Shown one piece after another: positions 34,362 through 41,872 of a stretch of DNA of 46,186 bases (position 1 is the first letter of the stretch; every line of letters starts with the position of its first letter). Origin of the DNA: Nocardiopsis suaedae (GTDB lineage Bacteria > Actinomycetota > Actinomycetes > Streptosporangiales > Streptosporangiaceae). The translations under genes were made by a program, and so were the position numbers. Below the pieces are notes generated by a model. It made no database searches and was not told where the DNA came from. It was given only the letters and a program-made list of their open reading frames with translations. The DNA lies in assembly GCF_027706745.1 (NCBI RefSeq), contig NZ_JAQFWP010000059.1:1-46186 (forward strand), read 5' to 3'.

Positions 34362-35959
34362 TGGAGTTCAACCTGGCCGACCTCTTCGAGGGCGTCGCCG
34401 CCCGCGTCCCCGACCGAACCGCCCTGGCCTGCGGAGACGATCGCCGCACCTACGCCGAGCTGGACGCGCGCGCGACCCGCCTGGCCCGCCACCTGGCCGC
34501 CGCCGGGGTGCGCCCCGGCGACCGGGTCGCCCAGTACCTGTACAACGGGCCGCACTACGTCGAGGCGCTGCTGGCGGCGCTGAAGATCCGTGCGGTCCCG
34601 GTCAACGTCAACTACCGCTACGTCTCCGGCGAGCTGCGCTCCCTGCTCGCCGACGCCGACCCCGCCGCCCTGGTGCACGACGCCGTCTTCGACGCCCGGG
34701 TCGCCGGCGCCGCCTCCGCGGCCCCCTCGCTGCGCTGCACCGTCCGGGTGCCCGACGGGTACGAGGAGGCGCTGGCCGCCGCCCCCGACGGCCCGCCGCT
34801 TCCCGCCCGCTCCGGCGACGACCTCTACATCATCTACACCGGCGGCACCACCGGCATGCCCAAGGGCGTCATGTGGCGCCAGGAGGACCTGTTCTTCGCC
34901 GGGCACGGCGGAGGCGACCCCGGCGGGGAGCCCGCCGCCTCGCCCGGGCAGGCGGTGGACCGGGCCGCCGCCACCGAGGGCGTGGTCATGCTGCCCGCCG
35001 CCCCGCTCATGCACGGCGCCGCCCAGCTCGCCGCGTTCATCACCTTCTGGGCCGGGGGCACCCTCGTGCTCGTCCCCTCCTTCGACGCCGCCGAGGTGCT
35101 GCGCGCGGTCGAGCGCGAGCGGGTGCTGACCATGAACATCGTCGGCGACGCCATGGCCGCGCCCCTGGCCGAGGAGATCGAGCGCGGTGCGTACGACCTG
35201 TCGTCGCTGCTGGTGGTCAGCTCCACAGGGGCGATCCTGTCCGGCTCCGTGCGCGAGCGCCTGGAGCGGGCCCTTCCCGGCCGCACGGTCATGGACAACT
35301 ACGGCTCCACCGAGACCGGCCTGGTCGCCTGGGGCGTGGCCGGGTCCGTCCCCGAGACCGGGCTGCGCTACCGGTTCGAGGACGACCGCATCACCGTGCT
35401 CGGCGCCGGACTGCGCCCCGTGGCCCCGGGGTCGGGCGAGGTGGGCACGGTGGCGCGCGCCGGGCGCGTCCCGCTGGGCTACTTCAACGACCCGGACAAG
35501 ACCGCCGCCGTGTTCGTCGAGGTGGACGGGGTCCGCCACACCCTCACCGGGGACATGGCCACGGTCGAGGCCGACGGCACCGTGGTCCTGCACGGCCGCG
35601 GATCGGTCTGCGTCAACACCGGCGGGGAGAAGGTCTACCCCGAGGAGGTCGAGGCGGTCCTCAAAGGCGCCCCCGGCGTCGGCGACGCGGTCGTCGTGGG
35701 CGTGCCCGACCCCCGCTACGGCGAGCGCGTGGCCGCCGTCGTCGCCGCCCCCGACGGGGCGCCGCCCCCCGCCCCCGAGCACCTGGACGCCCACGTCCGC
35801 GCCCGCCTGGCCGGGTACAAGGCGCCGCGCCTGTACCGGATCGTCCCGCGGGTGCAGCGCTCGCCCAGCGGCAAGGCCGACTACCGCTGGGCGCGCGCGG
35901 CGGCCGCCGAAGGCCGCGGTCCCGCACCTTTCCAGCCGAGGAAGGACGCACCGCCATGA
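34361..35959 (+). CDS. Acyl-CoA synthetase (AMP-binding, FadD-type), second copy
   Basis: This 532-residue adenylate-forming acyl-CoA ligase has its P-loop as 'YTGGTTGMPKG' near residues 163-173. 'NYGSTETG' is the adenylate-binding motif, 'GDMATVEADGTVVLHGRGSVCVNTGGEKVYPEEVE' is the hinge, and the catalytic Lys is in 'SPSGKADYRWA' near the C-terminus. It differs markedly from the first synthetase in this operon, so the two probably activate different acids, for example intact and shortened side chains (inference). FadD17/FadD19-type enzymes of sterol catabolism look similar. Start and stop overlap neighbouring genes. Confidence 0.9.
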   Translation: MEFNLADLFEGVAARVPDRTALACGDDRRTYAELDARATRLARHLAAAGVRPGDRVAQYLYNGPHYVEALLAALKIRAVPVNVNYRYVSGELRSLLADADPAALVHDAVFDARVAGAASAAPSLRCTVRVPDGYEEALAAAPDGPPLPARSGDDLYIIYTGGTTGMPKGVMWRQEDLFFAGHGGGDPGGEPAASPGQAVDRAAATEGVVMLPAAPLMHGAAQLAAFITFWAGGTLVLVPSFDAAEVLRAVERERVLTMNIVGDAMAAPLAEEIERGAYDLSSLLVVSSTGAILSGSVRERLERALPGRTVMDNYGSTETGLVAWGVAGSVPETGLRYRFEDDRITVLGAGLRPVAPGSGEVGTVARAGRVPLGYFNDPDKTAAVFVEVDGVRHTLTGDMATVEADGTVVLHGRGSVCVNTGGEKVYPEEVEAVLKGAPGVGDAVVVGVPDPRYGERVAAVVAAPDGAPPPAPEHLDAHVRARLAGYKAPRLYRIVPRVQRSPSGKADYRWARAAAAEGRGPAPFQPRKDAPP

Positions 35960-37191
35960 CCGCACCGAGCCCGCGCCCCGTCCCCGACGGCTTCGACTTC
36001 ACCGACCCCGACCTGATCGCCGAGCGCGTCCCCCACGCCGAGTTCGCCGAGCTGCGCCGCACCCGCCCCGTGTACTGGAACCCCCAGCCGCCCGGCCACG
36101 GCTTCGACGACGGCGGGCTGTGGATCCTCACCCGCCACGAGGACGTGCGCACCGCCTCGGTCGACTCCCGGCTCTACTCCACCCACGCCAACACCGCCGT
36201 GGTCCGCTACTTCCAGGGCATCGACGCCGACGCCATGGACGTCCAGCGCAAGCACCTGCTCATCAACATCGACCCGCCCGACCACACCAAGCTCCGCAAG
36301 ATCGTCCAGCGGGGCTTCACCCCGCGCGCGATCGGGCGCATGTCCGAGGCCCTCGCCGAGCGCGCCGACCGCATCGTCGCGCGCGCGGCGGACAAGGGCG
36401 GCGGCGACTTCGTCACCGACGTCGCCATGGAGCTGCCCCTGCAGGCGATCGCCGACCTCATCGGGGTGCCCCAGCAGGACCGGGGGCGGCTGTTCGCCTG
36501 GTCCAACGAGATGCTCGGCTACGACGAGCCGGAGTACACCGTCGACCCGGCGGTCGCCTCGGCGCAGATCCTCGAATACGCCATGGCGCTGGCCGCCGAC
36601 CGGCGCGAGGCGCCCCGGGAGGACATCGTCTCCGCACTCGTCAACGCCGACGTCGACGGGCGCGGGCTGACCGACGACGAGTTCGGCTTCTTCGTCATCC
36701 TGCTGGCCGTGGCCGGGAACGAGACCACCCGCAACGCCATCACCCACGGCATGCTCGCCTTCCTGGACCACCCCGGGCAGTGGGAGCGGTTCCGCGGCGA
36801 GCGGCCCTCCACCGCCGCCGACGAGGTCGTGCGGTGGGCCACCCCCGTCATCGCCTTCCAGCGCACCGCCACCGAGGACACCGAGATCGGCGGCGTCCCG
36901 GTGGAGAAGGGGCGGCGCGTGGGGCTCTACTACAGCTCGGCCAACTTCGACGAGGAGGTGTTCACCGACCCGTTCGCCTTCGACATCGGCCGCGACCCCA
37001 ACCCGCACCTGGGGTTCGGCGGAACCGGGGCGCACTACTGCCTGGGCGCCAACCTGGCCCGGCTGGAGATCGACCTGATCTTCAACGCGATCGCCGACCG
37101 GATGCCCGGCCTGTGCGCGCTGGGCCCGCCCGAGCGGTTCCGCTCGTCGTGGATCAACGGCGTCAAGCACCTGCCGGTGCGCTACCGGTGA
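35956..37191 (+). CDS. Cytochrome P450, CYP125-like steroid C26/C27 monooxygenase
   Basis: This 411-residue soluble bacterial P450 has the I-helix oxygen-activation motif 'AVAGNETTRNAITHGM' near residues 253-268; the AGNETTRN form is characteristic of CYP125/CYP142-type sterol side-chain hydroxylases. The K-helix ExxR is present as 'DEVVRW', and the heme loop reads 'FGGTGAHYCLGANLAR' with the Cys ligand. 'LINIDPPDHTKLRKIVQRGFTPR' is the usual C-helix region. It would oxidise the terminal methyl of a sterol side chain to the acid that the adjacent synthetases activate. It needs ferredoxin partners, which are not in the window. It overlaps the synthetase by four bases (ATGA). Confidence 0.9.
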   Translation: MTAPSPRPVPDGFDFTDPDLIAERVPHAEFAELRRTRPVYWNPQPPGHGFDDGGLWILTRHEDVRTASVDSRLYSTHANTAVVRYFQGIDADAMDVQRKHLLINIDPPDHTKLRKIVQRGFTPRAIGRMSEALAERADRIVARAADKGGGDFVTDVAMELPLQAIADLIGVPQQDRGRLFAWSNEMLGYDEPEYTVDPAVASAQILEYAMALAADRREAPREDIVSALVNADVDGRGLTDDEFGFFVILLAVAGNETTRNAITHGMLAFLDHPGQWERFRGERPSTAADEVVRWATPVIAFQRTATEDTEIGGVPVEKGRRVGLYYSSANFDEEVFTDPFAFDIGRDPNPHLGFGGTGAHYCLGANLARLEIDLIFNAIADRMPGLCALGPPERFRSSWINGVKHLPVRYR

Positions 37192-37215
37192 GCCACCGGT
37201 GAGCGGGGCCGGGCC

Positions 37216-37614
37216 TCACACGAACCAGCGCAGGTAGCCCAGGTACATTCCGACCACGATGAGGACCGCGCCCACCACGGCGAACATGATGTGCACCCAG
37301 TTGCTCAGCCACGGGGCGTCCACGATCCGCGCCACCTCGGGGCGGTTCGGGTGGTAGGTGACGGTCACCGTCTCGCCGTGCTTCGAGGCGGTCCACCCCG
37401 TGCTCTCGTGCTGGGCGTGGACCTCCTCGCCCAGGTGCGTGGTGAAGCGGACGATCATCCGGGCGGTCGTGCTGGACTCGGCGTACCCGACGACCTCCCC
37501 CTCGGCCCGCAGCCCGTTGCGCATCAGCAGGGCCGTCCACAGCGCGTGGCGGAAATAGGCGTACATGACGGCGATGCCGGCGGCGATCGGCAGGAGGGGG
37601 TAAATGTCGGCCAC
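37216..37614 (-). CDS. DUF3592-type small membrane protein
   Basis: This 132-residue protein has an N-terminal membrane helix (about 8-30), a soluble beta-rich middle and a C-terminal membrane helix (about 104-126). The middle segment 'GLRAEGEVVGYAESSTTARMIVRFTT' and 'GETVTVTYHPNRPEVARI' match the DUF3592 pattern (V..Y.P..P..A.i). Function is unknown. The start is a GTG at 37614 with only a weak ribosome binding site. It converges with the P450 gene across a 24-base gap. Confidence 0.8.
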   Translation of the reverse strand: MADIYPLLPIAAGIAVMYAYFRHALWTALLMRNGLRAEGEVVGYAESSTTARMIVRFTTHLGEEVHAQHESTGWTASKHGETVTVTYHPNRPEVARIVDAPWLSNWVHIMFAVVGAVLIVVGMYLGYLRWFV

Positions 37615-37957
37615 GGCGGCTCTGCTCCACTCGGTCGGTCGGCACCAGGGCCCAGGCTAGAGCACGCAACGGGCCGCCGATAGAGCACCACCCGTGACAC
37701 GCGGGCGGGCGCGCCATCCTCCGGGACGAGGACGGGCCCACCTTTCGTCGTAGGCGCGGATACGCTCCCGGGCCGATGCCGCGCCCCGCCGCCCGCCGGT
37801 AGCGTCGGACCCGGCCGACGGCGGGGAATACGGGGCCGCGCCGGAGGCCGCGGGGCCCGGCCGGGCGCGTTCGGGCCCGTACGGCGGGGCCGGAGTCCGT
37901 GGTGGGACCCCGGCCCCTCACCGTTCCCGGCCGCCGGGCGGCGCACACGGCCCGCGC
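37615..37957. other. 343-base intergenic region
   Basis: It lies between the DUF3592 gene start and the stop of the first YhgE gene, both on the minus strand. It must hold the DUF3592 promoter and perhaps a terminator for the YhgE operon. Short GC-rich inverted repeats occur but none stands out, and no gene is visible. Confidence 0.4.
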
Positions 37958-40306
37958 TCACAGCTCCAGTGCCGGGTGCAGGCGCGCCATGGTCCACACC
38001 CGCTTCCCGGCCACCGCCGCCCAGCCCAGCAGCAGCCCGCCCGCGGTGTAGGCGCCCAGCACCAGGCAGGCGTGCAGCACCGCCTGCGGGTCCCCGCCGC
38101 TGATCAGGTGGCGGCTCGCGGTCACCGCCTGGTACATCGGCATGAACGGCGCGATGGCCTGGAGCAGGCCCGGACTGGTCTGCAGCGGGTAGGTGCCCCC
38201 GGCCGACACGATCTGCACGATCAGCAGCACCAGGACGATGACCTTGCCCGGCGCGCCGAACTGGGCGTCCACCCAGTGCACGATCGAGGTGTAGGCGGCG
38301 GCCACCAGCACCAGGAAGCCGATCAGCCCCGGCCAGTCCACCGCGTCCAGCCCCAGCAGCAGGTGCAGGGCGGCGGCCATCACCACCGCCTGCGCCGCCC
38401 CCAGCACCAGGCCCGGCAGCCACCCCGCCACCGCCACCCGCCAGGACGGGGCGGTGGAGGCCAGCGCCCGGCCCGGCGCGGTCGGCAGCACCATGTACAC
38501 CACCATGGCGCCCACCCACAGCGACAGGCCCAGGAAGAACGGGGCGAAGCCGGTCCCGTAGTCGGGCACGGGGTTGGAGGTGGACGAGGCGAGCCGCGTC
38601 GGCGCGCTCATCATCGAGCCGCGGGCGTCGCGGGAGTCCTCGTCGAACGTGGGGATCCGCCCCGCCCCGTCCCGCAGCCCGTCCGCCAGCTCGCCGGAGC
38701 CGCTTTCGAGGTCGCCCAGGCCCTCGTCCAGGTCCCCGGCGCCGACGCGCAGCTCGGTGATGCCCTCGTCCAGCGAACCGGCGCCGGAGGCCAGGTCGCC
38801 CAGGCCCGAGTCCAGCTCGTCGGCGCCCTCCTCCAGGTCGCCCAGGCCGTCGGCGAGGTCGTCGGCCCCGTCCTCCAGGTCGCCGAGCCCGTCGTCCAGG
38901 TCGGACGCGCCGTCCTCGGCCTCCGACAGGCCGTCGCGCAGCTCGCGGGACCCGGACGCCAGGTCCTCCAGCCCCGATGCGAGCTCGTCGACCTGGTTCC
39001 GGGCGTCCTCGGCGTCGTCCGCCAGGTGGGGGGCCTCGTCCTTCAGCTCCTGCGCCAGGTCCCGCACCGCGCGCGCGTCCGAGGCGATCCCGTCGATGCG
39101 GTCGCGGTGGTCCTCCACGTACTGGTCGGCCCTGAGTGCGAGGTCGATCCCCTCCTTGAGGGCGTCCCGCACCTCGGGCGGGATGTCCGGGTACTTCGCG
39201 GGGTCGTCCAGGTCCTCCTTGAACGCCTTGAGCCGCGCGGTCTCCTCATGGCAGATCTCCGGCAGGCCGTCCAGGGCGGTCGCGAGCCCGTCGGCGGCGG
39301 TCGCGACGTCGCCCGCGTCCTTCTCGATCTCGGGGGAGTGCTCCTTGAGGAGCGGGATCCACTCGTCGGCGAGCGCGTCGACCTCGTCGGCCTTGGCGCC
39401 GACCCGGTCCGAGGCGGAGGCGGCGCCCTCGGCCAGGTCGGCCGCCCCCGAGCGCAGGTCGCCCAGGCCGGACTCCAGGTCGTCCGCGCCGCTCTTGGCG
39501 GCGGAGGCGCCCTCGGCCAGGTCGTCCGCGCCGTCCTTGGCGGTGGACGCGCCGTCGGCCAGCTCTCCCGCCCCCTCCTCGGCGTCCGAGGCGCCGCCCG
39601 CGACCTCCCCGGCGCCGTCCTCGGCGTCGCCGAGCCCGTCGTACAGCCGCTCCGAGCCGTCCTTGGCCTGCGACGCGCCGTCGGCCAGCTCCCCGGCGCC
39701 GTCGGCGGCCTCCTCGGTCTGGGAGTGGATCTCGTTGAACCCGACGAACATCGAGTCCAGGTACCGGGAGACCGCTGTCTCGTCGACCGCCTTCTCGATC
39801 TCGGTGAGCCCCAGAGCCAGAAGCTCGGAGGCGATGTAGTTGGTGGCGTCGTTGTAGTGGACCTCCAGCCGCGCGCGCGTGGGGTCGTGCTCGGTGTCGG
39901 CGGGGGAGACCAGGTCGGCGCTGAAGTCCTCGGGGATGGTGACGGAGGCGTAGTAGCGGCCGTCGGCGACCCCGGCGGCGGCGTCGCGCGCGTCGGTGAC
40001 CCGCCACGCCAGGTCGCCGCGCTCGACCAGTTCGTCGGTGAGGTCGTCCCCGGCGGTGACGGTCTCCCCTTCGGCGGTGGCCGGTTCATCCTCGTTGACC
40101 AGGGCGACCGGCAGGTTGCTCAGCTTGCCGAAGGGGTCCCAGAACGCCCACAGGTACATGCCGGTGTACAGCAGCGGGATGACCGCCAGGGCGCACAGCG
40201 CGGCGATGGTCAGCGGGTGGCGCAGGAAGGAGCGGGCCGACAGCCACCCCAGGCGCGGGGTGGGAAGGAAGCGCATCCTCGGGAGCCGCGGCTTGGGGGC
40301 CCTCAT
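37958..40306 (-). CDS. YhgE/Pip-type membrane protein, copy 1
   Basis: This 782-residue protein starts with a membrane helix near 28-50 and the family hallmark 'NLPVALVNEDEPA', then has a very large extracellular region and about five or six C-terminal membrane helices ('FFLGLSLWVGAMVVYMVLP' through 'GAYTAGGLLLGWAAVAG'). The extracellular part carries two long tracts (about 190-290 and 440-560) of degenerate repeats of the form D-G-A-x-D-L-x-x-G, predicted to be extended helices or coiled coil. YhgE/Pip proteins are ABC-2-like; relatives act as phage-infection proteins or ESX/T7SS-linked (EsaA) components. The start codon directly abuts the stop of the ATPase gene (TAGATG). Confidence 0.9.
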   Translation of the reverse strand: MRAPKPRLPRMRFLPTPRLGWLSARSFLRHPLTIAALCALAVIPLLYTGMYLWAFWDPFGKLSNLPVALVNEDEPATAEGETVTAGDDLTDELVERGDLAWRVTDARDAAAGVADGRYYASVTIPEDFSADLVSPADTEHDPTRARLEVHYNDATNYIASELLALGLTEIEKAVDETAVSRYLDSMFVGFNEIHSQTEEAADGAGELADGASQAKDGSERLYDGLGDAEDGAGEVAGGASDAEEGAGELADGASTAKDGADDLAEGASAAKSGADDLESGLGDLRSGAADLAEGAASASDRVGAKADEVDALADEWIPLLKEHSPEIEKDAGDVATAADGLATALDGLPEICHEETARLKAFKEDLDDPAKYPDIPPEVRDALKEGIDLALRADQYVEDHRDRIDGIASDARAVRDLAQELKDEAPHLADDAEDARNQVDELASGLEDLASGSRELRDGLSEAEDGASDLDDGLGDLEDGADDLADGLGDLEEGADELDSGLGDLASGAGSLDEGITELRVGAGDLDEGLGDLESGSGELADGLRDGAGRIPTFDEDSRDARGSMMSAPTRLASSTSNPVPDYGTGFAPFFLGLSLWVGAMVVYMVLPTAPGRALASTAPSWRVAVAGWLPGLVLGAAQAVVMAAALHLLLGLDAVDWPGLIGFLVLVAAAYTSIVHWVDAQFGAPGKVIVLVLLIVQIVSAGGTYPLQTSPGLLQAIAPFMPMYQAVTASRHLISGGDPQAVLHACLVLGAYTAGGLLLGWAAVAGKRVWTMARLHPALEL

Positions 40307-41014
40307 CTAGGCCTCCTTGCGCGCGAACAGCTCCGACAGGCGGACCGCGCGCTTGCGTCCTGGGCGTGGCGGGCGGTGCAGGCGCACCACGGCGGTGCCC
40401 TCGTCCGCCCCGGCGGGGTCGCCGCAGGCGGCGACGACGGTCAGCCCGGTGTCGGCCAGTGCGCGCAGCGACCCCCAGAACTCCCGGCGGTGCTCGTCGG
40501 TCAGGCCGTCGTCGGCGTCGTCGACCAGCAGCAGGCGCGGCTCCTCCAGCAGGGCCAGCGCCACCCCCAGCCGGAGGCGCTCCAGGCCCGAGAGGTCCTT
40601 GGCGAGCGTGCGCGTGTCCAAGCCTCCCAGCCCCGCCTCCTCAAGGGCGGGGGCGACCGCCGTCTTGGGCGCGGGGCGGAGCCGCAGCAGCATCCGCTCG
40701 GTCAGGTGCTCGGCGACGCGGAGCCGCTCGTCCAGGTCGTTCACACCCTCGGACAGCCCCAGGGCGGCGATGGCGCGTACCTTCCGGGCGTGGCGGGGCA
40801 GCGCGTGCCCGTCCACCACCAGGCGGCCGCCGGTCGGGCGCATCCGCCCGGACAGGGCGAGCAGCAGCGCGGTGCGCCCGCTGCCGGAGTCGCCCGCGAC
40901 GGCGGTCAGCGACCCCGGGGCCGCCTCCAGGCCGACCCCGGAGAAGACCGTTCCCTCCCCGGTGCGCAGCTCCAGGTCCTCGGCCACCACCCGGACCCCC
41001 GTCGCACGGCGCAT
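40307..41014 (-). CDS. Degenerate ABC-type ATPase paired with YhgE, copy 1
   Basis: This 235-residue protein resembles an ABC transporter ATP-binding subunit. The Walker A position reads 'GDSGSGRT' (residues 41-48): the invariant Lys is Arg. Walker B is 'RLLLVDDADDG' without the usual catalytic Glu. The signature is 'LSGLERLRLGVALALL' instead of LSGGQ. Weak or absent ATP hydrolysis is therefore likely (inference). It is immediately upstream of the first YhgE gene and parallels the second pair at 41873-44784, with about half of its residues shared with that copy. The ATG at 41014 follows a G-rich site. Confidence 0.82.
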   Translation of the reverse strand: MRRATGVRVVAEDLELRTGEGTVFSGVGLEAAPGSLTAVAGDSGSGRTALLLALSGRMRPTGGRLVVDGHALPRHARKVRAIAALGLSEGVNDLDERLRVAEHLTERMLLRLRPAPKTAVAPALEEAGLGGLDTRTLAKDLSGLERLRLGVALALLEEPRLLLVDDADDGLTDEHRREFWGSLRALADTGLTVVAACGDPAGADEGTAVVRLHRPPRPGRKRAVRLSELFARKEA

Positions 41015-41119
41015 CCGCCCCCCTCGGCTCGCCTACGTCCGTCCTGGGCACGAGCCTGGGCGCGGGGGCACGCCGGGGGCAACGCGCCACGCTCGGACTT
41101 GGCGATCCCCGGACCTCGG

Positions 41120-41182
41120 CGTTGATCTCGGGAATAACGACGCTAAAGCCGCGCCCGTAGGGGCGGATCCCCGAGATCGACG
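41120..41182. promoter_or_regulatory. Long inverted repeat upstream of the first YhgE pair
   Basis: CGTTGATCTCGGG (41120-41132) pairs with CCCGAGATCGACG (41170-41182), 12 of 13 positions. A smaller CGCCC-GTA-GGGCG hairpin lies inside. It sits between the TetR stop and the start of the ATPase gene, so it could be a terminator for the TetR gene or a control element for the pair. Confidence 0.45.
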
Positions 41183-41193
41183 CGGGGGAGCGC

Positions 41194-41820
41194 TCAGGCG
41201 CGCTCGGCCCGCAGGATGTCGTCGACCAGCCGCATCAGCACCGCGTGCACCTCCTCCAGCGGCCGGTCCGGGGAGAGGGTGCGCCACTCCAGGGCCGCCG
41301 TCAGCGCCATGCCGAACAGCGCCGACCCGGCCACACCGGTGTCCAGGCCCGGGCGCATGCCGCCCTCGGCCCGAACCGCGTCCAGGAGCTCGGTGAACAC
41401 GTCGATCGCCTGGCGTCGGATGCGCAGCGCGGTAGCCTCCCAGGCCTGGTTGGTGCGCCAGGACTCCGACAGCAGCAGCCGGGCCAGGTCCTCGTACTCG
41501 GCGATGAACTGCAGCTCGGCCCGGACCAGCCCGGAGAGCGCCTCGCGCGGTGGGCCCACCGCGCCCTCCCGCAGCATGGCGGCGAACCGGTCCACCCCCC
41601 ACTCCAGGAAGGCGGTGAACAGCTCGTTCTTCCCGCCGAAGTTGTAGTAGACGGTGCCCTTGGCCAGGCCGGCGCGCTCGGCGATCCGGTCCACGGTCAC
41701 ACCGTCCAGGCCGTGGGCGGAGACCTCCTCCAGGGTGGCCTGGAAGAGGCGCTGCCGGGTGGCCTCGCGTCGCGCGCTCACGGGTCGCTCCTGCGTACGG
41801 GGGATGGGTGCGACCGTCAT
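41194..41820 (-). CDS. TetR-family transcriptional regulator
   Basis: This 208-residue regulator has an N-terminal TetR HTH near residues 20-66: 'RQRLFQATLEEVSAHGLDGVTVDRIAERAGLAKGTVYYNFGGKNELF', where 'KGTVYYNF' is the recognition helix. A divergent ligand-binding domain follows. It lies between the two YhgE/ATPase pairs, on the same strand, after a strong hairpin. A perfect ACTGAC/GTCAGT palindrome before the first gene of the series (at 44812) is a likely binding site. The ATG at 41820 is preceded by AAGGCGGG. Its ligand is unknown. Confidence 0.9.
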   Translation of the reverse strand: MTVAPIPRTQERPVSARREATRQRLFQATLEEVSAHGLDGVTVDRIAERAGLAKGTVYYNFGGKNELFTAFLEWGVDRFAAMLREGAVGPPREALSGLVRAELQFIAEYEDLARLLLSESWRTNQAWEATALRIRRQAIDVFTELLDAVRAEGGMRPGLDTGVAGSALFGMALTAALEWRTLSPDRPLEEVHAVLMRLVDDILRAERA

Positions 41821-41834
41821 TATCCCGCCTTCCC

Positions 41835-41868
41835 CGGCCGGGGGCGCCGGTCGCGGCGCCCCCGGCCG
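41835..41868 (-). terminator. 14-bp hairpin between the second YhgE gene and tetR
   Basis: A perfect 14-base-pair GC stem with a 6-base loop fills the 52-base gap between the YhgE stop (41873) and the TetR start (41820). It probably terminates or attenuates transcription, reducing regulator expression relative to the upstream genes. Confidence 0.7.
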
Positions 41869-41872
41869 ACGT

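Noticed and set aside
28722-37191. Complete cholesterol degradation cluster
   Set aside because: No ring-degradation genes, acyl-CoA dehydrogenase pair, mce genes or kstR gene are present, so only a side-chain-type role is supported.
37735-37775. Possible fourth copy of the dispersed repeat
   Set aside because: Only about a dozen bases around ACCTTTCGTCGT resemble the repeat, and the flanking blocks are absent, so chance similarity is likely.
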